NCBI RefSeq assembly: GCF_022921075.1
Contig: NZ_CP095050.1
Coordinates: forward strand, 868,001 to 932,000
Direction of reading: 5' to 3'
DNA from: Hymenobacter sp. 5317J-9
GTDB lineage: Bacteria; Bacteroidota; Bacteroidia; Cytophagales; Hymenobacteraceae
DNA: 64,000 nt
Below the pieces are notes generated by a model. It ran no database searches and was not told where the DNA came from. It was given only the letters and a program-made list of their open reading frames with translations. Both the position numbers and the translations under genes were made by a program. The first letter of the stretch is position 1. The number at the start of each line of letters is the position of its first letter. Shown piece after piece: positions 35,201 through 45,200 of this stretch.

Positions 35201-37621
35201 CTAGTACACCCGAAGCGGCCGGCTGAAGCTGTTGTTGCTTTCCAGCCATTCGGCAATGGCGTTGGTGCCATCTACCACGGCGCCCACCGTGAAGGTGCCG
35301 CTGGCGGTGGGTTTCCAGTTATTGGTGGTGGCGGCCAGCAGGCGGGCCTGGCCGGGCAGCAGCGGCTGCTGCAAGCCCTGCAGGCTGCCCACCTTGGCTT
35401 TGTCGATGGTGAAATTCACGCCCAGCTTGCTGCCGGTGGGCACGGGCGCGGTGCCCATGTTTTTCACCATGGCGTAGAACGTCACGGCCTGGCCGGGCTT
35501 GGGGAAGCGCGGCATCGTGAACACCTGCGTTACTTTCAAATCGGGTTTGGCGGTGGCGGCTTGCAGGGTGAGGGCGCCGCCTAGGGGCAGTTTGTCGGAG
35601 GCGCTGCCCACCTTGAAGGCGTAGGCGCCGGGGTGCACCTCGTAGGCTTTGGTTTGCTCGTTCCAGAAGTAGAAGTCTTCGGCCGAGAGCGTGAACGTCA
35701 CGGTTTTCTTCTGCTTCGGGGCCAGGTTGATGCGCTCGAAGCCTTTGAGCTGCTTCACCGGCATGTCCAGCTTCGAGGATTTGTCGCTCACGTAGAGCTG
35801 CACTACTTCGTCGCCGGCCACGGCGCCGGTGTTGGTTACGTCCACGCTGATGGTGACGGGGGCGCCGGCGGCCACGGGTGCTTTGGGGGCCTGCAGGTTG
35901 CTGTACTGGAAAGTGGTGTAGCTCAGGCCGGCCCCGAAGGCGACCTCCGGCTTCATGCCTTTCTTGTCGTAGTAGCGGTAGCCCACGCCGTTGGCGTCGC
36001 GCAGGTCGTCGCCCCAGGCGGGCAGCTGGCTGTCGCCGGTGGGCATGCTCACGGCCATGCGGCCGGCGGGGTTGTAGTCGCCCAGCAGCACGTCGGCCAG
36101 GGCAGTGCCTGCTTCCTGGCCGGCGTAGAAGCTGTACACGAGGCCCTTCATGCGGGGCAGGCTTTCGTGCATGGCGCACACGCCGCCGCTCTGCACCACC
36201 ACCACCACGTTGGGGTTGGCTTTGGCCAGGGCCATGATGAGGGCCTGCTGCTGGCCGGGCAGGGTGGCCGAGTTGTTGGCGCGGTCGTGGCCCGAGTTGT
36301 AGGCTTCGCCCTCCTGCGTGCTGTCGAGGCCGGCGGCGAAAATCACCACGTCGGCCTTGCGGGCCAGCTCGCGGGCCAGCTTGAAGCCGGTGGTGTCGGC
36401 GCTGTTCATGTCGCAGCCTTTGGCAAAGGAAATCTTGTCCACGCCCAGCTTGGTTTCCAAGCCTTGCTTCAGGCTCACGGCGTAGGGAGGCGTGGTTTCG
36501 GAGCTGCCGAAGCAGTTCAGGTTGCCCTTGTCGGCGTTGGGGCCAATGAGGGCAATGCGCTTCACCGAGGCCTTTTTCAGCGGCAGAATGTTGCCCGCGT
36601 TTTTCAGCAGAATAATGGACTCGCGGGCCGCCTGCTGGTTGAGCTTGGTGTGGGCCGGCGTGTTGGCGTCGGCCTTGCTGCCTTTGGGGTAGTAGTCGAG
36701 CAGGCCGGCCATGATTTTGGTCCGCAGCACGTTGCGCACGGCCGCGTCGATGGCCGTCATGGGCACGGCGCCGCTGGCCACCAGGCCGGGCAGGTCCTTG
36801 AGGTAGTCGTCGGAGCCCATGCACACGTCGTTGCCGGCCATGATGGCTTTCTTCGTGTCGTGCACCGCGTCCCAGTCCGACACCACGTAGAACGGGAAGC
36901 CCCAGCGCTCGCGCAGCACCGTGTTCAGCAAATACGGGCTTTCGGCCGCGTGCTCGCCATTTATCAGGTTGTAAGCCGACATCACGCTCAGCACGGCGCC
37001 CTCCTGCACCACGGTGCGGAAGTTGTAGCCGTAGTGCTCCATCACGCCGCGGTCCGTAAACAACTCGTTGCGGGTGTGGCGCGTGGCCTGCTTGCCCTCA
37101 ATCATGAAGTGCTTCACGGTGGCCATCGCCGGCGTTTTCTGAATGCCGAAAGCCACGCGCGACTGCAGCTGGCCAATCAGGTAAGGGTCTTCGCCGCCGC
37201 TTTCGGCGCTGCGGCCGCCGCGCGGGTCCTGCGTCAGGTCGATGCAGGGGCCCAGCTGCTGCTGCTTGCCAAAGGCCCAGAACTCTTCGCCCATGGCCTG
37301 GCCCACCTGTTCGGCCAGGCCGCGGTGCCAGGTCGAGACCAGGCCCATGCCCGTGGGCCAGGCCGTGGCTTTCTCGAAGCGCACGCCGTGGGGGCCGTCG
37401 TCCATCACAAAGCCCGGAATGCGAAGCCGGGTGTTGTCCGGCGTGGTCATGAAGCTGTTTTTGGTGAGCTGAGCCAGCTTTTCCTCGGTGCTCATGGCTT
37501 TGAGCAGCGAGTCGATGCGGGGCTCCAGGCCCAGGCGCTGGGCCCGGGCGGCCGGGCTGGCGGCCAGCGCAAGCGCGGCCCCAAAGGCCAGGCGCCGGAA
37601 TGTAGAGACGGGGTTTTTCAT
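35201..37621 (-). CDS. GH3 beta-glucosidase with C-terminal CARDB domain
   Basis: An 806-residue exported glycoside hydrolase family 3 enzyme. The signal peptide (MKNPVSTFRRLAFGAALALA...) is followed by the GH3 N-domain with nucleophile Asp249 in FYVVSDWDAV, the C-domain (ILPLKKASVKRIALIGPNAD; GHDRANNSATLPGQQQALI), a fibronectin-III-like domain (~580-690, VQLYVSDKSSKLDMPVKQLK) and an extra CARDB domain (~700-806, KPDLKVTQVFT...VKNMGTAPVP). It releases glucose from the non-reducing ends of beta-glucans or oligosaccharides. It is the most distal gene of the leftward polysaccharide locus. CARDB at the end of GH3 is less usual and may mediate surface attachment or contacts. Met 37621 starts the signal peptide. 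Confidence 0.93.
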   Translation of the reverse strand: MKNPVSTFRRLAFGAALALAASPAARAQRLGLEPRIDSLLKAMSTEEKLAQLTKNSFMTTPDNTRLRIPGFVMDDGPHGVRFEKATAWPTGMGLVSTWHRGLAEQVGQAMGEEFWAFGKQQQLGPCIDLTQDPRGGRSAESGGEDPYLIGQLQSRVAFGIQKTPAMATVKHFMIEGKQATRHTRNELFTDRGVMEHYGYNFRTVVQEGAVLSVMSAYNLINGEHAAESPYLLNTVLRERWGFPFYVVSDWDAVHDTKKAIMAGNDVCMGSDDYLKDLPGLVASGAVPMTAIDAAVRNVLRTKIMAGLLDYYPKGSKADANTPAHTKLNQQAARESIILLKNAGNILPLKKASVKRIALIGPNADKGNLNCFGSSETTPPYAVSLKQGLETKLGVDKISFAKGCDMNSADTTGFKLARELARKADVVIFAAGLDSTQEGEAYNSGHDRANNSATLPGQQQALIMALAKANPNVVVVVQSGGVCAMHESLPRMKGLVYSFYAGQEAGTALADVLLGDYNPAGRMAVSMPTGDSQLPAWGDDLRDANGVGYRYYDKKGMKPEVAFGAGLSYTTFQYSNLQAPKAPVAAGAPVTISVDVTNTGAVAGDEVVQLYVSDKSSKLDMPVKQLKGFERINLAPKQKKTVTFTLSAEDFYFWNEQTKAYEVHPGAYAFKVGSASDKLPLGGALTLQAATAKPDLKVTQVFTMPRFPKPGQAVTFYAMVKNMGTAPVPTGSKLGVNFTIDKAKVGSLQGLQQPLLPGQARLLAATTNNWKPTASGTFTVGAVVDGTNAIAEWLESNNSFSRPLRVY

Positions 37622-37932
37622 GCAAAAATGGAAGTCAAAACAGAGGCAGCACTGCAACGCGCAGTGCTACAGAAGGAACGAGCCAGCGCAAGCCAGCTCA
37701 CCAACAGACCCGCAGGACCCGTTCCTTCATCGTGATGCCGGCGTTCCACTGGAGCGCGGCATCGGCAGCACCCGCCAGCCACTCATCGGGCCGGGCGGGG
37801 TAAAGAGGGAGGATGGCGGGCGCCTCACCCCCTGACCCCCTCTCCCAAGGGAGAGGGGGCACCGGTTCGTGAAGATGTCCGGCTCCCCTCTCCCTTGGGA
37901 GAGGGGCCGGGGGTGAGGCGCTACGCCCGAAA
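37622..37932. other. intergenic region rich in small palindromes
   Basis: Between the GH3 and GH16 genes I see no gene. There is a 9-bp repeat gaaggaacg / cgttccttc (37672-37680, 37720-37728), a near-perfect hairpin around 37734-37763 (gatgccggcgttcc...) and the large palindrome at 37821-37920. Confidence 0.5.
37821..37920. repeat. inverted repeat CGCCTCACCCCCTGACCCCC
   Basis: Left arm 37821-37859 and right arm 37885-37920 are complementary with small gaps; each arm holds an inner palindrome (ctctcccaagggagag). Unrelated in sequence to the GTCATGCTGAGC family. It lies just after the GH16 stop and may end transcription. Confidence 0.85.
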
Positions 37933-38760
37933 TCAGCTCTTTTTCATCTGGTAAAACCGCACGTAGTCCACCAGCATCTGCTGCGGGAAGGCGGCTTCGT
38001 CGATGCCTTTCAGGCCGCCCCACTCGCCGCCCACGGCCACGTTCAGCAGCAGGTGAAAGGGTTTGTCCCAAGGCCAAGCTTCCCAGCCGGTGCGCTCGTT
38101 GCGCATGGCGAAGTACTGCTCGCCGTCGATGTCGGCCGTGATGGTTTCGGGCGTCCACTCAATGGCGTAGACGTGGAAGGCCGTGGTGGCGTCGGGCAGT
38201 TTGGTGATGCCCGTTTTCTGGTTGTTGATGCGGAAGTAATACGCCTTGCAGTGCGTGGTGGCGTGTATCACATTGGGGTCGTAGCCCACGTGCTCCATGA
38301 TGTCGATTTCGCCGTTGTCGGGCCAGCTGTGGTTGCCGTAGGGGTTTTCATCGGGCAGCATCCAGATGGCGGGCCAAGTGCCACGCCCGGCCGGAATCTG
38401 GGCCCGCACCTCAATGCGGCCATAGGTCTGGCTGCCGCCGGGGCCGCGCGACACCAGCCGCGCCGAGGTGTAGGGATTGCCCGGCATCAGGGCTTCCTTG
38501 CGGGCTTCCACTATCAGGTGGCCGCCTTCCACGCGGGCATTTTCGAGGCGGCGCTTGGTGTAGTACTGCTCCTCCTTATTGCCCCAGCCGCTGCCGCCCA
38601 CGTCGTATTTCCACTTCGTGGAGTCGGGCAGGCCGGTGTAGTTGAACTCGTCGCTCCACGCCAGCTTGGTGAAGGTGTAGCGCGGCTTGGCAGGCGGCGA
38701 GGGCGGCGGCGCTGCCTCGGCGTTCAGCAACAGGAAACCGGAAAGAAGGAAGGAAAGCAT
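37933..38760 (-). CDS. GH16 endo-beta-glucanase (first copy)
   Basis: A 275-residue exported glycoside hydrolase family 16 enzyme. Signal peptide MLSFLLSGFLLLNAEA, then the concanavalin-like fold (LAWSDEFNYTGLPDSTKWKY, YTSARLVSRG, RIEVRAQIPAGRGTWPAIWM). The catalytic E-x-D-x-x-E motif is GEIDIMEH with Glu151, Asp153 and Glu156 intact. The type matches laminarinase-like GH16, which cuts internal beta-1,3 or mixed beta-1,3/1,4 links. It is adjacent to a second GH16 in the same locus; this one lacks a lipobox and may be secreted freely or kept in the periplasm. Confidence 0.94.
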   Translation of the reverse strand: MLSFLLSGFLLLNAEAAPPPSPPAKPRYTFTKLAWSDEFNYTGLPDSTKWKYDVGGSGWGNKEEQYYTKRRLENARVEGGHLIVEARKEALMPGNPYTSARLVSRGPGGSQTYGRIEVRAQIPAGRGTWPAIWMLPDENPYGNHSWPDNGEIDIMEHVGYDPNVIHATTHCKAYYFRINNQKTGITKLPDATTAFHVYAIEWTPETITADIDGEQYFAMRNERTGWEAWPWDKPFHLLLNVAVGGEWGGLKGIDEAAFPQQMLVDYVRFYQMKKS

Positions 38761-38933
38761 GGCGTTGAAATAAGGCCCGGCGCGGCAGAAACCACCGGTA
38801 GCCCGGGCTGATAATACCATCGGGGGCAGCCGCCCCGGTTTGTCCGAACCGGGAGCGGCTGCCGCCCTATCCGGCGGGGTCATATCCCACCAATTCCCGG
38901 CCGGACTGGTAGCAAGCGGGCGGGGTAGCGCGC

Positions 38934-39803
38934 TTATTTGTATTGGTACTGGCGCACGTAGTCCACCACCATTTGCTGGGGGAAGACGGTGCTGGCGTCG
39001 GGGTTGCCGTCGAAGTCGCCGCCCACGGCCACGTTCAAAATCACGAAAAACAGGTTGTTGAACGGGTTGGGCGAGGCGCCCCCGTTACCGAAGGTGTAGT
39101 ACTGCTGCCCGTCGATGTAAAAGCGTAGCTGGTCCTTGCTGCGCACCACCGAGTAGATGTGGAAGGCGTCGGAGAGGTCGGCCGGCTGCAGCTGCGTGGT
39201 GCCCTGCTGGCCGTGCGTGCCCTGCGCGGTCTGGAAGTGCATGGTGCTGAGCAGCTCGCGGGGCTTGCTGCCGCGCACCTCCATGATGTCGATTTCGCCG
39301 CACTTGGGCCAGGGGTTCTGGCCGATGTCGGAGCCCAGCATCCAGATGGCGGGCCAGATGCCCTTGCCCTTGGGCACCTGGGCCCGCACGTCGATGCGCC
39401 CGTACTGGAAGTCCTTCTTGCCGCTGGTGAGGATGCGGGCCGAGGTGATGTTGCCCGAGCTCGACTTAATGGCCTTGATGTAGAGGTTGCCGCCGTTCAG
39501 GTAGGCGTTATCGGTCGAGTTGGTGTAGGTTTCGAGCTCGTTGTTGCCCCAGCCGCCGCCGCCTAGGTCGTACTTCCACTTGGCTTGGTCCAGCGCCGCG
39601 CCGTCGAACTCGTCGCTCCACACCAGTTCGGTGTAGTCGGCGTAGGCACGGGCGTCTTCATTGGTCACCGGCGTCACCGGCCCCGGAGGCGTCACCGGGC
39701 CGGGCGTGAAGGAACTGCCTTTGTCGGTGCAGGCCAGCAGGTTCAGTGCGAGGAGCAGGCCGGCCCCGTGGCGGGGCTTGAAGCGGAAGTCAGGAAATCT
39801 CAT
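38934..39803 (-). CDS. GH16 endo-beta-glucanase lipoprotein (second copy)
   Basis: A 289-residue GH16 enzyme with a lipoprotein signal (GLLLALNLLACTDKG, lipobox LLAC), so it is likely anchored at the cell surface. The catalytic residues Glu170, Asp172 and Glu175 lie in GEIDIMEVRG. Other hallmarks are LVWSDEFDGAALDQAKWKYD and GIWPAIWMLGSDIGQNPWP. A Pro/Val/Thr linker (TPGPVTPPGPVTPVTN) joins anchor and enzyme, as in surface enzymes of such loci. It is probably the first endo-cutting enzyme acting on the polymer, feeding fragments to SusC/SusD. Confidence 0.95.
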   Translation of the reverse strand: MRFPDFRFKPRHGAGLLLALNLLACTDKGSSFTPGPVTPPGPVTPVTNEDARAYADYTELVWSDEFDGAALDQAKWKYDLGGGGWGNNELETYTNSTDNAYLNGGNLYIKAIKSSSGNITSARILTSGKKDFQYGRIDVRAQVPKGKGIWPAIWMLGSDIGQNPWPKCGEIDIMEVRGSKPRELLSTMHFQTAQGTHGQQGTTQLQPADLSDAFHIYSVVRSKDQLRFYIDGQQYYTFGNGGASPNPFNNLFFVILNVAVGGDFDGNPDASTVFPQQMVVDYVRQYQYK

Positions 39804-39842
39804 GGGGCGGAGGAAAGGAGGGTGTTAAGCAGCCAAACGCGG

Positions 39843-40646
39843 CTACTTCGCAACAAATTTCATGTCGAACACCACGCCGGCAGCCGTGCTGCCCGCGCGC
39901 ACCAGCATGTGCTGCGAATCGATGGAAAGAATGCGGTAGGTAAAGCCGGGGGCATCGGTCACGCCAATGAACGGCGCCGGGGTGGCGCTGGCCAGCGTGA
40001 GCTGGGCCAGGCCCGGGCCCGTGGCGTTGCCAAAAGTGAACGACGTGCTCACGTTGCGTGGGGCATCGCAGGCGCCACCGGCCACGAAGGTCTGGCCCTT
40101 GGCGTCGTAGGTGAATACGTTGGCGGTGCTGAACGTGTACTCGTCATCGGCCTGGCAGGCGGGCAGCTGACCGGGCATGGGGTTGCCGGCGTAGTAGCTG
40201 GTGGGGTCAGAATCCGACGGGCCCACGGTGATGGGCGCAATCACGGTGTTGTCGAGCTTCCAGGTTTTCGAAGAGCCGCCCGTGAGGATGCCTTTCACGA
40301 TGGCCGACACCTGCGGGAGCACCACGTCTTTGGTGGCCGACACGCTGGTGCCGCCCCGGTAGGCCGTGATGAGGCGGGCCTTGAGCGTGCCGCCGCTGGT
40401 GTAGGTGTGGCTCGCGGTTTGGCCCGTGCCCACGGTGCCGTCGCCAAACTCCCACTGGTACAGGAAGCCGTCGGTATTATTGGCCCGGAAGGTGGCCACC
40501 GTGGTCAGGCCCGTGGTGACCGTGGTCACGGTGAAGTCCGACGCCGGCACGGCGCCTTCCAGCTGGTTTTCTTTCTTGGTGCAAGAGGCCAGCAGCATCG
40601 GCGTCAGCAGGAAACCGAGGGCCGCGGCGCGTACAATATTTTTCAT
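39843..40646 (-). CDS. PKD-domain surface lipoprotein, probable glycan-binding protein
   Basis: A 267-residue lipoprotein (signal MKNIVRAAALGFLLTPMLLASC). Residues ~35-110 are a PKD domain (FLYQWEFGDGTVGTGQTASH). Residues ~115-267 are a beta-rich domain with the segments SSKTWKLDNTVIAPITVGPS and DDEYTFSTANVFTYDAKGQT, common in surface glycan-binding proteins encoded after SusD in laminarin-type loci. It has no catalytic motif. Location directly after SusD supports the role of an auxiliary binding protein (SusE/F position). Confidence 0.8.
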   Translation of the reverse strand: MKNIVRAAALGFLLTPMLLASCTKKENQLEGAVPASDFTVTTVTTGLTTVATFRANNTDGFLYQWEFGDGTVGTGQTASHTYTSGGTLKARLITAYRGGTSVSATKDVVLPQVSAIVKGILTGGSSKTWKLDNTVIAPITVGPSDSDPTSYYAGNPMPGQLPACQADDEYTFSTANVFTYDAKGQTFVAGGACDAPRNVSTSFTFGNATGPGLAQLTLASATPAPFIGVTDAPGFTYRILSIDSQHMLVRAGSTAAGVVFDMKFVAK

Positions 40647-40728
40647 GGGTTGAATCTGGACAAAGGGTGAAAGAGCAAAACGGCTCGCCCACGCGCACGT
40701 GGTTTTCGCGGCGCGGGCGAGCTGTAGG

Positions 40729-42234
40729 CTAGTAGCCAGGGTTCTGCTTCAGGTTGGGGTTGATGTCGAGCTCGCTCTGGGGCAGGGGCAGCACCACATT
40801 GGTGGGCTTCACGCCCTTGGCCAGCAGCTGGGGCGAGGTGAGCAGCTCGCCGGTGCGCTTCATGTCGAACCACCGGTCGTTCTCGAAGGCCAGTTCGTAC
40901 TTGCGCTCGCGCCACACGGCCGTCTTAAATGCTTGGGCACTGATGCCGGCCGCCACGTCGCGGGCCGAAGGCGCGTTCAGGGGCAGGCCGAAGGCGCGGC
41001 GCCGCACGATGTTGAGGGCCTCCAGGCCGCCCAAGGGCGAGGTGCCCGTGGTGGGGCCGGTGGCTTCGGCGTAAATCAGGTACACTTCGGCCAGGCGCAT
41101 CACTTTGATGTTCAGGCCCGAGTCCCACACGCGGGTGTCGACCTTGCCGATGAACCACTTCTTGCAGCCGTAGCCGCTGGGCGAGCCCGGCAGCGAGGCC
41201 GGCTGGGTGCGGCCGTCGGGGTACACGTCGCCGGGCTTCCAGATGGTCACGTCGCGGCGCAGGTCGCCGGTTTCGTAGCCGGCCACGAAGTCGTTTTCCG
41301 GGATGTTGAAGCCGTAACCGCCCTGGGGCACAATGCTCTGGCCGCGGGGCCCGAAAAATTCGTTGCCCACAAAGCCCAGGCCGTCGAAGGTGTATTCGTT
41401 GCGGCCCGAGATGTACTGCACCTCAAACAGGCTTTCGCGGCCGTTGTCGTTGGCAATCTTGAAGATGTCGCCGTAGTTCGGGAACAGGCTGTACACCCCC
41501 GAGTCAATCACGGCCTTGGCTTGTTGGGCGGCGGCGGGCAGGTTGCCCTGGGTGAGGTACACCTTGGCCAACAGGCCCTGCGCGGCGCCCTTGGTCACGC
41601 GGCCGATGTCTTCGCCGGTATAGGTGGTCGGCAGCTTGGTGATGGCGTCCGTGAGGTCGTTCACAATCTGGGTGTAGACCTGCGCGGCCGGGGTGCGCGG
41701 AATGTTCACTTCGGCCGGCGTGAGGGGCGGCACCGTGAGCAGGGGCACGTCGCCGTAGGCCCGCACCAGGTCGAAGTAGTACTTGGCCCGCAGGAACTCG
41801 GCCTCGCCCAGGCAGCGGTTCTTGATGGCCGGGTTCATGCCCGCAATGCCGGGCACTTTTTGCAGCACGATGTTGGCCCGCCCGATGCCGATGTAGCAGC
41901 CGCCCCACAAGCGGTTGATGATGGGGTTGGTGCTCGGGATGTTGAAGTTGTCGAGCTGCTGCTGCTCAATGCCGTCGCCGCCGCCGCCGCCGCCGGTGTA
42001 GGAAATGTCGGAGCCGATGTCGCCGATGCCCCACAGGGCGTAGTTGTACTGGCCGCCCTTGCCCAGCTCGCTGTACACGGCGTTCACGGCCAGAATGGCG
42101 TCTTGTTCGGACTTGTAGAAGTTGGCGTCGGTGACCTGGTCGTTGGGGGCTTCGTCGAGGAATTTCTCGCCGCAGCCGCTCAGCAGGCCCAGGCCCAACA
42201 GGGCACCCCACGCGTATTTATGAAAAATGGACAT
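40729..42234 (-). CDS. susD: SusD/RagB family nutrient-binding lipoprotein
   Basis: A 501-residue outer-membrane lipoprotein. The signal MSIFHKYAWGALLGLGLLSGCG ends in a lipobox Cys. Family features are FLDEAPNDQVTDANFYKSEQ, the N-terminal TPR-like region (FLRAKYYFDLVRAYGDVPLL, typical SusD hallmark) and the C-terminal RKYELAFENDRWFDMKRTGE and LPLPQSELDINPNLKQNPGY. SusD forms the lid of the SusC transporter and delivers oligosaccharide to it. It follows susC by 36 bases. Confidence 0.97.
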   Translation of the reverse strand: MSIFHKYAWGALLGLGLLSGCGEKFLDEAPNDQVTDANFYKSEQDAILAVNAVYSELGKGGQYNYALWGIGDIGSDISYTGGGGGGDGIEQQQLDNFNIPSTNPIINRLWGGCYIGIGRANIVLQKVPGIAGMNPAIKNRCLGEAEFLRAKYYFDLVRAYGDVPLLTVPPLTPAEVNIPRTPAAQVYTQIVNDLTDAITKLPTTYTGEDIGRVTKGAAQGLLAKVYLTQGNLPAAAQQAKAVIDSGVYSLFPNYGDIFKIANDNGRESLFEVQYISGRNEYTFDGLGFVGNEFFGPRGQSIVPQGGYGFNIPENDFVAGYETGDLRRDVTIWKPGDVYPDGRTQPASLPGSPSGYGCKKWFIGKVDTRVWDSGLNIKVMRLAEVYLIYAEATGPTTGTSPLGGLEALNIVRRRAFGLPLNAPSARDVAAGISAQAFKTAVWRERKYELAFENDRWFDMKRTGELLTSPQLLAKGVKPTNVVLPLPQSELDINPNLKQNPGY

Positions 42235-42270
42235 AGTCTGGATGGCTAAGAATGAGGTGGGAAGAGGCGA

Positions 42271-45200
42271 TTAGAACCCGATGTTGAGGCCGCCGAGGAA
42301 GGTGCGGGCCTGCGGGTAGATGCCGCGGTCGACGCCGCTGGGGCTCACCTCCGGGTCGAAGCCCGTGTATTTGGTGAAGGTGAAGAGGTTTTGGGCGCTC
42401 ACGTACACCCGAATCTGCTGGGCGTTGATGCGGCCGAGCAGGCTGGTGGGCAGCGAGTAGCCCAGGGTCAGGTTTTTCACGCGCAGGTAGGAGCCGTCCT
42501 CGATGTAGTAGCTGCTCACGCGCAGGTTGTTGTTGGGGTCGCCGGCAATGGCGCGGGGCACGTCGTTGCTGGTGCCGGCGCCGGTCCAGCGGGCCAGCAC
42601 GCGGGTGCCGCCGCTGGCGTTGCCGTACAGCGGCGCTTCTTCCAAATAGCGGTTCAGGTTGTACACGTCGTTGCCCTGCACGCCCTGCAAAAACACGCTA
42701 AAGTCGAAGCCCGCGTAGGTGAGGGTGTTGGTGAGGCCGTAGGTGAAGTCGGGGTTGGGATTGCCGATGAAGGTGCGGTCGGCGGCGTCAATCTTGCCGT
42801 CGTTGTTCAGGTCCTTGAAGCGGATGTCGCCGGGGCTGGTGGCTTTGGTGGGGTCGGCGTTCACGGTCTGGGTGGCGTGGTTGCGTACGTCTTCGGGCGT
42901 CTGGAACAGGCCGTCGGCCACGTAGCCGTAGAAGGAGCCAAACGCGTAGCCCGGCTCGTAGCGCACGATGTCGCCGCTCAGCGAGCCCTGGCCGTTGAAG
43001 GGCAGGCCGGCGCCCAGCGAAGTCAGGCGGGTTTTGAAGGTCGAGAAGTTCAGCGTCGTGTTCCACACCAGGCCGCGGCCGGCGTTGCGGAAGTTGTGCG
43101 AGGTCAGCGAGAAGTCGAGGCCGCGGTTGTAGGACGAAGAGGCGTTGCGGGGCACGTTCTCGTAGGTGCCCGACACCAGCGACACCGGCACCGAGGTAAT
43201 CAGGTTCGGCGAGTTGCGGTTGTACAGGTCCAGGGTGGCCTCAATGCGGTTGTCGAACAAGCCCAGGTCGATGCCGAAGTTGGTTTGGTCGTTGGTTTCC
43301 CAGCGCAGCTCGGGGTTGGGCTGGCGGGTGGGCGCGCCCCCGAGGAAGATGGTGCCGTTGGGCCCGAAGGGGTAGTTAATCTGCGAGTTGATGGAGTAGA
43401 GGTAGGCGAAGCGGCCGGCGTTGTTGGGGTTGCCCACTTTGCCGTAGCCCGCGCGCAGCTTCAGGTTGCTCACCACGCGGTTGTCCTTCATGAAGTTCTC
43501 CTCCGAGATGCGCCAGCCCACCGACACGCCGGGGAAGGTGCCAAACTTGGCGCCGGGGGGGAAGGCACTGGAGCCGTCGGCCCGCACCACCGCCTGCAGC
43601 AGGTACTTGCCGGCGTACTCGTAGTTGAGGCGGGCAAAGTAGCTGGCCAGGTGCGAGGGCACCCCCAGGTAGCCGAAGTTGCCGAGCTGCGGGTTCACCG
43701 GGCCGTTGTTGAGGTTTTGCAAGTCGTTGCTCAGGTAGCCGTTGCGCGAAGCGCCCACTTCCTGGCTGTTGAAAAGCTGCGCCGACTGGCCCACCAGCAG
43801 CGTCACCTGGTGCTTGTCGGCAAACAGGTGGTCGTAGGTGCCGGTGTTCTCAATCAGGTAGCTGTAGATGGTGTTGGCCTGCGAAAACGCGCCCGCCGTG
43901 GAGTAGCGCGTGGTGTACACGTCGCTGCCCACCGTCAGCTCCGGGATTTTGGGGCCGAAGCTGTTGTTGTTGGTGAAGTTGAAGTCGACGCCCACGTTGG
44001 TGCGGAAGCGCAGGCCCTTCACGGGCTCCAGCTCGGCAAACAGGGTGGTCAGCAAGCGGTTGCGCACGTACTTGCGGTTGGCATACAGCTGGGCCAGGGG
44101 GTTCTCTTCCACAAAGTTGTCCTGCTGGCCGCGGGGCTCGTAGTAGTAGCCATCGGGCCGGTACACGGGCACGATGGGAATCATGCGGATGAGCTGCTGC
44201 ACCGTGCCGTACTCGCCGCTGTTGGTGGTTACCTGGCGGTCTTCCTGGTGCGTGAGCTGAATGCTGTTGCCCAGCTTGAGCATCTTGTTCACCTGCACGT
44301 CGCCGTTGGCGCGCAGCGTGAAGCGCTCAAAATTGGTCCCGATGATGATGCCGTCCTGCTGGAAGTAGCTGCCCGACACCGCGTAGCGGGCCTTTTCGCT
44401 GCCGCCGGTGGCACCCAGCGAGTAGTTCTGCATGGCAGCCGTCCGGAAAACTTCTTTTTCCCAGTCGGTGCCTTCGCCCAGGGCGGCGGGGTTGCGCAGG
44501 CGGTCCACCACAATGGGCTGGTTGGCCGCAATGCGGTTTTCGTTGTTGATGACGGCGTATTCCTGCGCGTTCAGCAGGCCCAGCTTGCGCCAGGTGCTCT
44601 GCACGCCGCGGTAGGCGTCCACGTTGACGGTGGACTTGCCGGCCTTGCCGCGCTTGGTGGTGATGATGACCACGCCGTTGGCGGCGCGCAGGCCGTAGAT
44701 GGCCGTGGCCGAGGCATCTTTCAGAATGTCAACGCTCTCGATGTCGTTGGGGCTGATGACGTTGAGCTGGTCTTCGCCCGAATCCGGCAGCGGAAAGCCG
44801 TCCACCACAAACAGCGGGTGGTTGTTACCGGACGAAGTGATGCCACGGATGAGGATGGACGTGCCGGCCGCCCCGCCCGGCGCGCCACCGTTGGAGGTGA
44901 TGGTCACGCCCGCCGCTTTGCCTTGCAGCGCCTGCGTTACGTCGGCCACCGGCAGCGCCGCAATTTCCTGGCCGCTCACCGAGGCCACCGACCCCGTCAC
45001 GCTGCCGCGCTGCTGGGTGCCGTAGCCCACCACCACCACTTCGTTCAGCTTCTGGGTGTCTTCCTTCAGGCTCACGCTCAGGGCGCCGGCGTTGGACGAC
45101 GTCAGCACCACAGTTTGCGTGGTGTAGCCCACAAAGCTGAACACCAGCGTGCTGCCTTCGGGGGCAGTCAGGCTGAAGGCCCCGTCGGCGTTGGTGCTCG

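Noticed and set aside
35633..37735. 700-codon + strand frame opposite the GH3 gene
   Set aside because: Shadow of a well-supported enzyme gene and rich in His/Val/Ala typical of antisense frames here.
37800..38158. Short minus-strand frame with PHPRPLSQGRGE across the palindrome
   Set aside because: This string is the well-known false translation of a dispersed CCCTCTCCC-type repeat, not a gene.
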